Source of the DNA: Dromaius novaehollandiae
Lineage: Eukaryota; Chordata; Aves; Casuariiformes; Dromaiidae
Length of the DNA: 64,000 nt
Direction of reading: 5' to 3'
Assembly (NCBI RefSeq): GCF_036370855.1
Contig: NC_088130.1
Location: 66,936,941-67,000,940, forward strand
Shown: positions 38,501-51,000 of the stretch, piece by piece
Layout: every line of letters starts with the position of its first letter
Position numbering within the stretch: position 1 is the stretch's first letter
Position numbers and translations under genes: made by a program
Notes under the pieces: model-generated
Told to the model about the DNA's origin: nothing
Databases searched by the model: none
What the model saw: only the letters and a program-made list of their open reading frames with translations

Positions 38501-41500
38501 AGGCACGTGGGGAAAAAAAAAGCATTTTTTTTTTTTTTTTTAAAAAGAAAAGATTTTGGGTGCTGTGCTTAGTCTCAGACGGATGCAGCAGAGGGCTAGT
38601 CCGGCCCGTGGAAGTTGTGCGCTGTGTCCGCAGCGGTCCTTCCCTGGGAAGGTGCACCACCAAGCCGGTGGTGGCTCCTGGAGGGCCACGTGCATGTGCT
38701 TGCCTGCCTTTGGCCATCGTGACTTGTATCTACATCGGGGTTTTTTGGCTAGCAGAGCTTTTTAAGAGTAGGACGTGAGTGTTTTCAAAAACCCCCTGCA
38801 AGCAAAGCTGTGGGGTAGAGACCTGGCTTATATGCCTGCTTCTACACTTAATCAGTCATTGGGTGGCAAAATAAATGATATGTTAAACATCAAATATGAA
38901 GCACGCACCCATGTGCCACGTGCCTTTGCTTAACGCACAACAAAAGTAACGCTACTGGGTGTTTGTATATAATTCGGTGAATCAAATCCAAGATATTTTC
39001 CATCTAGTCATCAAAAAGCCTGAAAGAATGAATGTTGAGCAGCAAGACTTGAATTTTTTGAGATCTCTTTTGGTGTGATATATTAAAAATGATCCAGTCT
39101 GAGAACAGATACTCATTTAATCATGTCATTTTGATTTTATTATTACCATTAAAGAAAAAAACTTTACTGTGTGAAATGAAGGAAAATATGAGGAACATGG
39201 ATTTCATCAGTAATTTTTTTGTTCACTTTATGATTTTAGGGAGAATGTTGTTACACTACTATGGTTTTTATTGTATTTACAGTGTATCCTTTGCCTAACC
39301 CTGTAAATTTTGAAATGTAACTACTGTAACCTGGAATAAATAAATAAATATAAATAGTAATAAAGTGTTTCATGTTACTAAACAATATATAAAAGCAAAA
39401 ATTTTTTCCCTCACCTTTTTTTTGGACTTGGTTTGGAGTTTAGCTAGTTTATGCCACTTGAACTGCACATGCTTTATGAAACTATAGCCCTGGATGTTGT
39501 CTTAATAATACCAGGTTTGTATTGCTTATCTAAAACATAAGCTGTCATGTCAGCTTGTAGTCTTAAATGTGAAGCTGTTCTGTTTGGATCAAAGTTACTG
39601 ATACGTTTACTGTAAAAGTATTCTGGCAAATCACTTAGGATGCAATCCTCTAGGTCTCAGGTTTTGGCACACAATATGCTTTCTTTAGTTACTGTAGTGA
39701 TCACCTGATCTTAGAATTTATATAATTATAAAAGTCCATTCCATGGCTTGCCTAATTTTAAAATAAATGGATTTAGCTCCTAAATTTAAGTGCCAAGTGT
39801 AAATGAGGGAATTGTTGGATCTCTTATTCTTCTAAAATATCTCAGTATTTTAACAAATGCAGTTTAATTTAGAGTATTGAGGCTCAGATAAAACAAAGTA
39901 ATACGTATATTCATAAAGAAGATCCAGAATTGGTACCTGGGGGTGAGACCAGAAGACCTTGTGTCTGTTTAAGCTTATGAGTATCTGGGTGCCTCTGTGT
40001 TTTGCCATTTTAGGTTTTGCATGGCTCAAGAAAACATTCCTAACCCCCCGCCCTTTTTTTTAATCCTCAAAAATTTATCAGATAAAAATAGCTCAGTAAT
40101 TTGAGAGAAGTTTTGTTCTCTGTTAAGCCTGACTCCTCTGTTCGTTGGCCTTTGGCAAGCCACAAATCTGCGGTTGCCTCAGTTTCCCCCGCAGGCAAAA
40201 CGAGGATAATAACCACTTTAGAGCTCTTTGAGAGCCACTAATGGAAAGCTTTTTAGAAGAATAAAGTGCTGTAATTACTGTTGTACCCGTTCTGTACGTT
40301 TCGAAGCTTGGGGTGATTTTCACACCCAGATAAGGCTCCCTGTCTCATGGTTGGAAAGGCGTTGACCACTCCAGAGGGCAATTGAGACCACCAAAATTAG
40401 GATTTGAATTTTGGATCGATTCAGTCAGGATCGTCTTGTGGAGACATCAGTCCTTTTCTTCTACTTGTAGAGAAAATACAGTGAAGTGCATAAAACAGTC
40501 GGTGTAAATCCCCTCCCTAAGGCTGCAATTCAGCTTGCTGAACTTAAACTTTTCTAAAAATGGGGTGCCTTGTCTGAGCCGTCTCTGTTTACAGGGGGTA
40601 GTAAAATGACGCAAACTGATGATAAACTGCCATTCAGACCTCCAGTTTTCCTCCTCTCTTCCAGGATGAGGTTGCTTGCCCCCCAAAGTGCCTCTGTCTG
40701 TTGATTACAGAGGGAGTTTAGATGCCTGGCAGAGACTAGATGCCCAATTTGAAGAAACCTACAGAGAGATGATGACGGTTTAATGACTAAATTCCCCTTC
40801 AGCTTCTGCTAGCTCATGTTTTTTGTTCGTATGATAAAGTGACCCAATATTGTGGTGCACTGATAAACAGCCGTGTCAGCACAGTGGTCGCGGTGCTTTG
40901 TAGAGGATGACGTTTTTGACCTACAGCTGGAACATTAAGGTTGATCTGCAGCAGCACCACCACCCCTTGCTTGTGCCATTAGGGTGACTTAGGGGGCAAT
41001 AGAAGTATATGTGTTATAACGCAATTTAGGTCCCTGAATTTTGAGATGTGGCTCTGTGAAAAGCATACGAGGGGCTAGCAAATGTGAAATTCTTGCATTT
41101 GCTACCTTGCAAACTTAAAACTTCGTATGTATAGACCTGGATTTCTGTGCATGTGGCTCTTACTTCAGTTGTCTTGAGCGGAATTAGTTCTGATGAACTC
41201 TGTAAATTAAGAGACAATTGGACTCTTGGAAACTCAATTCTCAAAAAAATCCTCCCAGTCTTTCCCTTCCTCCCCATTAACATTAAATGTCAACAGCTAT
41301 ATTTTGCTGCTGGTGCTTATTAACTTTCAGCCTTGTCTTTTTTTTAAGCATTTATTGCTTTAATAATGAATTAAAGCCTATCACCAGTGTAGTGTACATC
41401 TTTTGGCTACCTCAGGTTCTTAGAGGATTTAATTTTTCTTAAATGTTTTGTTTAAATTACTGACCAAAGAACCTCCTACTTCTGCTATATTGACTTTTGA

Positions 41501-42018
41501 TTCTGTCATGGTTTTGTTTTGGTGTCTGTTTTTTCTGTCTTTTGAAACCCTGTTACTGTCAATTATTAGGAAGAGCAGCACCATTCCAAAAAACAGCTGA
41601 TAAAAGTTAGAACTGTGTTTTTAGTTAATCCTTTACTTTTCCAACCTGAAAGCATTTTTTCATTTTTTATTTCCTAGCTGAAGTGAATTGTCCTTATTTC
41701 TTGGTACCACGCGTTCCCTTTGCATCACATCATCAGCTGATCATGTAGTCGGCTGGGGAAGGATTATTTCCAAATTTAACCCCTCCTCCCCCTTCCTTGC
41801 AGCACTGAAAAGGGCACTGGAATGGGAATTTTTAGAGGATTTTTTGATAAGCCTTGGCTGCAACTTTCATCTTGTTACAGTTGTTTACAGCCAAACTGTA
41901 CATCTCAGCTGGTCTAAGTGTACCCTGGGCAGCTAATCTGGATAAAATGAGTATTTTTTGTTGGAGTATCCACAAACTCTTTGCTGTGCCTTTGGGCAGA
42001 GAGACCTGGTTGCTTCTG

Positions 42019-42050
<32 letters not shown>

Positions 42051-45000
42051 GAGGGCATTACAGCTTTTACTTTTGTAGGCATTTATTGCTTATTCCTTCT
42101 TTTATGCATGCCAAGAATCAAAGGATTTTGCTTGAGTTTTGTGGCCATTATCTTGGCCTAGCTGGTCATTTACTGGTGATAGGTACAGATAGCCTTGGTA
42201 TCAGGGAGCCTTTTGTTCCCAAATATGATTGTGAAAGACAAGGCTGAGAAAAGCAAAAATATACCTCTGCTGTGAATATTTTGTAAGTAGTCAGCTTGGT
42301 TTTTTCAGATCCTTAAACTGGTGGCTGTTACACTGACAAATATAATTACAGTATGTAAATTATATTGAAAATATTTTTGTCTGTTTGATGTATACTAAAT
42401 TTAAGCTAAGTTATAAGGTGTGCTGTTTGGAAGTGTGGAAGATACAAGAGTGGAGCTACAGATAACAAGTTTATGCTTGTATTTCCTACTGATGAAGACT
42501 TTCACACAAGTTATTTCTATGGGTAGGTGATGAGAATATCACTCTGCATGTATATACATTTATTATACATTTTTGCATGATTATACATGTAGGAGTGGTA
42601 CAATTTTGACTTGAGACTATTAGTGCCTTTTGTCCAAATATCATTTTACTTGTGTAGACATGTCTGTCTAAATTAATTTTTGCTTCTGCTTTTGGAGATC
42701 TTAGTAAGAAGTGAGAGAAACAAAAATCTGAAGGAATCGTATATAGCTCCTGAAATTTTAGATAACCTGCTGTAAAAATGGTCAAACAGTCAATATTGTA
42801 CTTGACCCTCGTATCTTCTGCACTCAACTGTTTATTTTTATAGTTCACATAATATATGTTCACGCTGAACTCTGATGATGAGACTGAACACATTCGCCTC
42901 CATGTTTCAGTCCCGTTGTAACTTCTGCATGTAATTTAATCATAGGCTTGCACAAATAATTAACCAAATATCAGCCAGCTTAATTTTAAACTTGGTATTC
43001 CATTATTTTGTAATTGTCTTTATAAAGCAAAAAATTGTCTTTCAGTTAATTATCCGGATTTCTTTTCCAGTCATAATCATCAGTGTTTCATGTTGCGAAC
43101 AGTTTGGTCTTTAATACATTGACATTTAACTACTCATTTATTTTTGTTGGGTCTGTTTTAAGTTTGTAATATAACATTGTTTTATGAAATTGTTAATTTG
43201 GAGGCAGGTCTGATCTGAAATACTTTGTGAGTTTCTTCATACCTGGTTGCAAAACTAATCTTTAGTACAACTTAAGCAATATGGTCACTCTTTCATGAAG
43301 TGTGTTGCTAACCACAGAACAGGAATTTCTTAAAACGTTGTGTTGAATTATGTTTCAGGGACCAAGTTAAAACCAAAACAAACACTGCTTTTTCAGATAA
43401 CTAAATTCTAAGCTTCTAGTTCATACTATTCTTTTCATCTTCAGCAATGGACATTTAACACTTCTGAAAGAAACCAGTCTTTCCTTAAACTTTTGTTTTT
43501 CAAGAATCTCTTCTTTTTTCTTTAATCCTTTTATAACTCTGAAGGTCCCATCTTTTTAAAGACATTATTAGTGTGCTGTATTAACAATAACCTTCTTTAT
43601 ATATCATATCTCATAATGAAAAAGCCCTTCAGACATTCGGTTGTTGAGACTGCTTTGGATTTATGCCGTTATACCACCAAAGCAGCTGAGCTTTGGCCCA
43701 AACTATTTTTCATTTGATACTTATTTCTGTGGGTGAAGTCTCAGCCCAAATGACGTTTCGGTTCTGCCATTTGGGGCATGAGAACTCCAGCCTTTTTCAC
43801 CCACTCTTGCGTCCGTAAACGGTAGTTGCTAGGTGAAGCATTATATTCGGATTAAAATGTGCTTCAGTATGAAATTACGATATTTAGCCGTTCTCTCTTT
43901 GCTTCCACATTAATTCTTGTCTGGAATTTGACCTTATTCTGAGCCGCTTTTGTTTCTGGCATGCTTTCTAATTATAAGTTATTTTCATTCCTCACAAAGA
44001 CAATATTCCATCCTAACAAAATAGACCAAAAATTATCATTTTTTGTTCCTCAATAATAGTTATCCAAATCATGTAAGACAAAATCTCTCCCATCAGTTTG
44101 GTGGCCAAAGATTTATAGGGTGAACATACAGAATTAAAAGTATATTTATCACTGCACATTATAGTTTTGTCTTGTGTTATTCTTTATCCTAAAAAAGCAA
44201 AACCAAAAAACACTGCAGTTATGAAAAATTCTCCTGTCCTTGACAGGAAAATGTTTTGTAAGGAAACTTGTCTAATGTTAAATTTATTGTGACTGGATCA
44301 GTTATATCAGAAAGTTAATTTCATCAAATCAACCCTAAAGTAATGTGAGCTGTCACTTAAGTTTTGTAAAATTCTCTAGTTAAGTATCTTGTCTTGCCAA
44401 ATTTAATGTCCTGTAGTTCAGAAAACTATTTCTTATTTCAAACTGAATTTCTTTATCCTTTTAGGATTGTAAATGTATCATTGTCAGATATGGAGGCGTT
44501 TATGTGTTAATGTAAAGGATAATATCCAAATAACTGATACGATGACAAGACAAGCTTAAACATCTGTTTTTCTTATGTGTCTTTTCTATGTATGCAAACA
44601 TTAAAATGTCTCTGTGATCTCAGACTGTGTTCGTTAACTAAAGTTTAATAATTGATAGTTCCTTAAGAACTTCCTATAGGAGGATGCATTGATCCTAAAA
44701 ACAAGTTATTTGTACTTTTAAAAGTGTCTTTCACGATATGCAGATTTCTAATACCCATTGCTTTTCTTTCTTTCTGCAGATGGACCTCCAGTTGTCGCTC
44801 ATTATGATATATCAGACACAAATTCAGACCCAGAAGTGGTAAATGTGGACAATCTGTTGGCGGCTGCGGTAGTTCAAGAGCACAATAATTCTTTAGGAAA
44901 TCAAGACTCAGGATCTACCTGGAGGACCAGAGGGCCGCTAGATGAACTGAGTGCTGATGCAGGTTTGTTTAAATTCTCCTCCTCTGGTGGTTGTTCCAGC

Positions 45001-48000
45001 ATCTCAGCCAGTGTCCCGCCTTCCTTCCTTGCAGTACTTTTGTGATTTATATAGCTTTAAAAGCACCTCGTATGGATTATGCAATAAAACAATACGAGTG
45101 TTTATTAAAAATGCCCGACACCTATCCCATCATGTAGCTGATAAGAACTGACAAAAATTCCTGCAATGTATATTTTCCATCACAGTTTTCTTATTTTTCT
45201 GCTCCTTCTCCCTGTAGTTACTATCTGGAATTGAAATCGGGGCAGGGGGGTGTTGTTATTTATTTTATACCAGGATGAGCAAAGTGTTACTAAGATCCCC
45301 CTGCCCTCAGCTAGTAAACGTACCAATAAATAATGCGGTCGTAATCTCACTTTAATTATTGCAACTGTCTGTGTATTTGTCTTTTTTTTTTTGTTCCTCT
45401 CGTTTGTCTTTTTATTTCTTTAAAATACAAACGTTGTCTTATGCCATCTACATTTCTAACATAGTGTAGAAGACTGGACATACCAGCATCAGATATGAAG
45501 GGTGAGAAGGTGCTGGGGCTTAGCATCAAGAGACAGCAAAGAAGTTAGTTTTAAGAAAGCAAGAGCTGAAACATTATGGAAGGATTCAAAGCGCATATAC
45601 CTCCAAAATTTTTCAGCTCCGCCTAATACTTGCAGCTCTTCACTAACGAAAGAGTTAAACAACAACATGAAATGCTACTATGTTTTGGATACAGAGAGTT
45701 AGGGGGGAATGTTTCCTACTGACTTGTATCAACAAGTATGAATATTATGTGGGATTTCAGATTAACCAACTGTCCCAGTCCAATATTGGGAGGGTTTCGT
45801 TACGATCCCAAGGATGAGATTAAGATGCTAAAACCGGTCAAATATCGTACAACCTTTTGACTTTATTTTCCATGAAGTGGGGGGAAAAGGTGGGGAAAGG
45901 CGAAGGGGAGGAGAGAGAAAGAGAGAGAGAGGGGGAGAGAAAGAGAAAGAGAGATCACCACCCGTGGATCCAGCGTCGTCCCGTTGGTCCTCTTCACCCT
46001 GGGCGTAAGTTCTAGCGATGCGCGTGCAGGAATTACAACTCGAGCAGGGTCCGACCCAAGGTTTCCACTGAGAAGTTCAGAGCCAAATCAAGGCAAATTA
46101 AATAAATAAATGGTAATGACCCGCGTGCAGTAGTTACAGCTCGAGTTGGGTGCCTCCGAAGAGGGACCCCGAACAGAGAAATCCCTGGGCAATTACAACT
46201 TTCCAGTCTAAGCTCTCCACCCTTCACGCAGTAGTTTGGACCCATAGTAATATTTAGGTCTGAGGTTGTGCTAAGCGGCAATAATTTACAGTCCAGGTCC
46301 CAAAGTCTCTGCCCGGTCGTGCCCTGGTTCGGCGCAGGCTCGGTGTGTCCCAGGTGGTCGCAGGGAGACCATTTCGGGGGTGGCAGCAGCTCAGTCCTGT
46401 TCCCACCAGGAACAGACGGCTTGTTCGGGGTTATGGTTTGCTTGCACCTTATGGACCAAGAAGTGTTTAAGGCAAAAGTTCACTCATCTGTCCGCCACAC
46501 CAATCCCGATAAAGCCTTTGAAAATGAGAAGATACGGAAATAACGTTGTTTATGCTGTGGTGAAAATGTCCTCCTAGGAGCATGGTTTTTTTTATTTTTA
46601 AGAAGTTAGAAGTTAAAATTTCTTGTTATGACCTGGGCTAATTGGCAGAGGCTTTCTGTGCTCAAAGAACATTCGTTAAAAAAAAAAAGGAGAGGGGACT
46701 GTAGTAAATCTTTAAAAGAGATAGTCCACGGTTATACAGTCCATTGTATGAAGGTAAGAGTCTCTGTGATACTATTTTCACTATGGTCTTTGGCTGGATA
46801 CAATCTTGCAGTCTTTCTTAAGCTGGCCTGTGTTTCCCAAGCTCGCTGGATAGCAGCTAATTAACAGTCAGTTAGCTATTTGACCCCTAACACGCCCAAT
46901 GCTTTATTAAATGATTTATTAAATTATTAGAACAGCTGAAATTGACTTTATTTCGTAGCATTAATGGTCTGGTACTTTAGTAGAAAGAAAGGAATGTAAA
47001 GGAATAAAAAGTGAAAGTTTCTTACCAAGCTTCCTTCCACTTTCTTCTTATGACTACAAGGATGTGTTGGGAATTCGTTTTTCCTTCCTCCACCTGTATC
47101 CAAGCAGTCTGCCTTTGGCAAGGAAGGGCTTGTCAGGTAAAAGAAACCTAGAAAACTTAATGAAATATCTTTATCCCTGAACCTATGAGGGCTCGTCCCA
47201 GTGAATTCTTTCCTGCTGTTGGGGCTGTCCCATCTTCTAAAAGGACGAATCTCTTTTTCCTCCTGTCTACATCTGGCCCCAGAGCTTCATATGTTCAGTA
47301 CACTTCTGACTCTGTAACCTGTGCCAGTGCTGACCTTTCCTTACCTTGACTGCGACTGCACATATGGAAACCAGAGTTTTCAAATCTTGCATCTTGTTCC
47401 CACCTTAATCATAAACCAGCATCTGGTTTAGCAGACTTTAAGTGATGTATTCACATGGGAAAAAAAATAACATAAGCATTATCTAAGTGAAAAATCTTAC
47501 TAGGGCACACTGTCAAATCTTTGTGGATGGGCAAATGTTTTGGGCTTTTTTGCAAGTTCTGATGTTAGAGGGTACACAAATCTTCTCTAGGTGTCATCTA
47601 ATCCAAAGATAGTAGTCCAAAGAGAATAACAGCATAGGCAGGTTACTAGGCATGAAATTTGTGTGGGCAGAGACTGCATATCAACCTGTATGCTATAATC
47701 CAGATTTACACTGAGCAACCGGTGTAATATTTACTTTGCTAATCTCGGTTTCCCTACTGCTGACTTCCTTCTTGTTGTCTGAACTTTAACGGTAATAAAA
47801 CTGTGGTAGCATACTGCTCTTTTGGCTCTCACTCACAGCCCTGGGGATTCAGTCTGGGGCTGCTGAAGAGCTTGTCAGCTTTGCCCCTCTGCCCTGCATC
47901 ACCACGTGTCTAGCAGAGGCTGCAGCGCGGTGGTACCTCTGCTCTTCAGTCACAACAGCCGGCATACGAAGGCAGACCGATACCAGTATCAGTTTGTGTG

Positions 48001-51000
48001 AATCAGCGAGCAAGCTGTAAATAGGAAGCGGCCAAGGACTGTTGCTGTTTTGCTGCCGGTGCTATAACAGCAGGAACATTTGGGAGTGGGGCGATGCGGA
48101 CCACTGGGGTAGTAATCACATAAATTGCCCAGTTTGCATCACCAGCCCTTGAATCGAAGCCTTTGAGCACTTTCATGCTTCACAAGTGTGCCCAACTGCT
48201 TCTATTTAAGAAATATATGTAGCCCATTTGGGGACTTTCTGATCGTCAGTGACATTTACTGAGAAATGTTCAGCTGAACTGTAATGTCAGGATAAGTCCA
48301 TCTTGGCTATTACTCATTTTAAGCTCAGCTAACACATCTTTTTTGTCTTGTGAGGTGGAAAGCCCTCCTCCTTGTGCATTACAGCACACAACTTTCCTTC
48401 CCTTTCTAGCTCTGCTGAGATACTGTGGCAAGGGCCTTCACTTTCCAAAACTAGTGAGCATACGGTATAGTCCCTATCCCTTTTTTTTGCTTGCATCTTT
48501 TCTGAAGAATTTAAGCAGTCATTAGAACGTTTTCCTGGCACTTTTCCTGAATTAATTTCTTCTTTCTGTGTCCTCTTGTCCTCTACCCTGGGGGTATAAT
48601 CAGTTCTGCATGTTTTCACAGTTTCGAAATGCTGTAGATCATTATTGCCTCCTCCTCCTCTCATCTTTGAGGAGGTGTCCAGTCAGACCAGATATGTATA
48701 ATATGTCCACTTAATTTTTTGTGCTCTGAAAATGGTTCTTCCCCTGTGTAATGCAGCTGTGCTAGTTGTTTCTGAAGGTAGCCTCATCTCCTTCAAGGTT
48801 TCCCAGCTTCTCCACTACTACTAAAGAGGGACAACAGGTTGCAGTGTTTATTTTGTGTAAAATAAACAATCATTTTATGATTTTTGTGGTTTTTGTGGAA
48901 GTATTATTTAATATTTCACAATGCGTCTTCATTAATTGCAATTAAGTACTTTTTTAGCAGTACTAGCAGTAAAACCTGCAACACTCCCTTAGAGTTTTTA
49001 GAAAGGAGTTGTTGCCTGACAAACCGATTAACTACATAGCCATTGAGTAACTGTAATAAAAGAACAACTCTGCTGTATATAGAGCTTATGAAAAATAGAT
49101 TTTTCAAGAAGAATTCCTAAATGGGATATTTTTGTACGTGGCATGTATAATTTAAAACAGTCCTTTGTCATGCCTGTATTCTTTAAATTCTCTAAGGGTA
49201 CTTGTAATAATATTAGAGCAGTGTGACATGAATATGATGCTACTGCCTCTTATTTAGCATCGTATTTCACCTTAAGGAAATGTAAATTAATTTAGTGCTA
49301 ATGGCAAGTATCCCCTTAACCAAAATCCTCCTCAGCGTCTTGGAAAAGAACAGTTAGACTTACCAGCTTCCTAAGTTTATCTATATATCCTACTTACCTC
49401 CATTAGAAAGAGAACCCTTCTGAATAAGAGAAATCTGGTTTTCTTACCTGTTCTCCCTGCGAAGACTAGTTTCCAGTTAGGCTGCTGATTTTCATGATGG
49501 GGAAAGCAGTACTCTAGGCACTGAGATTGGTGCTCATTTTCTAGATTTTCGATTAATTTCCTAGATCTCCATGTAGCCTTACTTGTCATCTGTGCTGGAT
49601 GGGGCTGAGGTTGTACTGGTGATCTTGATATGGCACAATGTATCATACTGTTCAGTCTTTGTAGTCACTCGAAGACAGTTTTTATTCAAAAACTGTCTTT
49701 TTGTGTGACAGGCCATTTGACTCATTAGTATGTCCTAATGAGCACGTTACCGCGATATTCCCTGTGCCACCCTCCTCTGGTGCCTGGGAGACACCTGCCA
49801 ACTAAGTGATGAACAGAAGGCCTAGGGTAAATTCCTGGTGCGGGAATTCAGGGTTGCACTAGAGATCTTGAAACATTGCAGTCGGTTCGTAAACCTACGG
49901 GGCTTTTGTCATCTAAGACTTCTTCCTGGAAGATGGTACCAGCAATTCTGCAGGCAGAAAGTTTGTTTGGCAGAAGCGTCTTAGTTTGGTCGCCGGAGAC
50001 ATGGCTGGCTTTGGGCTGTCAGATGTGTGGAACCGTGTAACAGAAACTGATAGTTTTGTTGTTTTTTCATTGACTTGCTTCCTCTGGTTTAGAAAAATAA
50101 TGATGCTGAGACACCAGGACTTTCTTTTCCCTTAGTTTGTGTGATGTTTCCATCCATCCTGTAGACTTTGTTTGTCACAATATCATTGGGTTTGATTTAT
50201 GGACAGTAGTTTGTCACATTGCTGTTTTTCAAAGATGTTTAGGAACAGTTTAAGTCTTAGCACTGTTGTAAAACAACAGCTGGAAGAGTAATTACAGCTA
50301 AAGCAGAGAAGTTCTTGACACGGTAGTTGGGCTGTTGAGCTCTAGACCATCACTAGAGCGATTGAGATTAGATAAATGCAGTGATTATCATGTATCAGAC
50401 TGTCTTATGCAAATTGAGCGTTGGATAGGATGATCTAATGAACTTTTCCAATCTTGGTTTTTAATTTTTTTGGTTAGTTTGAGAAATGCCTTTCACAACT
50501 GATTTCTGAGTCATTTAAGCTGTTAAACGTGGGCTGTATATGCATTTTCCTGATCTACAGGTCATTTGGATCCAGGATTCCTTGCAAGTGACAAAACCTC
50601 TGCTGGTAATGCCCAGATCAATGAAGAAATTAATATCGCCTCTTCTGATAGCGAAGTAGAGATTGTTGGAGTTCAGGAACATGCCAGGTATGAATTTGTT
50701 TTTCTTCCTTTTCCAGTTTAAGCATTTTTTTAATTTTATCAGAATATGTATATTGCCAAAATTAACAAAGAAAAAAATTGCTGGCTTTCAGTACTATTTT
50801 TATCCCTCCATGGCTGATGCACAAAAGGTAGCAAACATTGCACTTCTTTTCCTATTCTGCTGGTCATGGTAATGTCAAAAAGTGGTTTTCTTTAGAATTA
50901 TTATCATCTTCATATGTATTTAGATTCAGCCTGTGGTTCAATATCAAACAGTAAAAGGCTAAACATATACATTATTGAAATCATATACCAAATTTGTATA

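Larger units (their letters stand above)
26534..44779 (+). other. ARK2N: ARK2N intron 2
   Basis: An 18.2 kb AT-rich intron, by far the longest in the coding part. Contents: a 23 bp tandem duplication (31154-31199), an intact unexplained frame (32832-33292), T runs (35131-35152, 42030-42050), an old MIR/L2-like fragment (40115-40300), and AATAAA hexamers near 34294 and 39334. Apart from the frame at 32.8 kb, no gene-like sequence is recognised. Confidence 0.6.
44963..50560 (+). other. ARK2N: ARK2N intron 3
   Basis: 5.6 kb, containing a 729 bp solo LTR in antisense orientation (45771-46499) and an old CR1 3'-end-like fragment (about 50390-50470). The remainder is unique AT-rich sequence with no gene-like frame. 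Confidence 0.65.

Noticed and set aside
39333..39360. AATAAATAAATAAATA cluster as a polyadenylation site of a nested gene
   Set aside because: A short tetranucleotide repeat; no coding exon or spliced structure upstream supports a transcript ending there.
46033..46543. Frames shared between 46.0-46.5 kb and 61.6-62.75 kb that look conserved
   Set aside because: Similarity is due to the two LTR copies, not to a duplicated gene.
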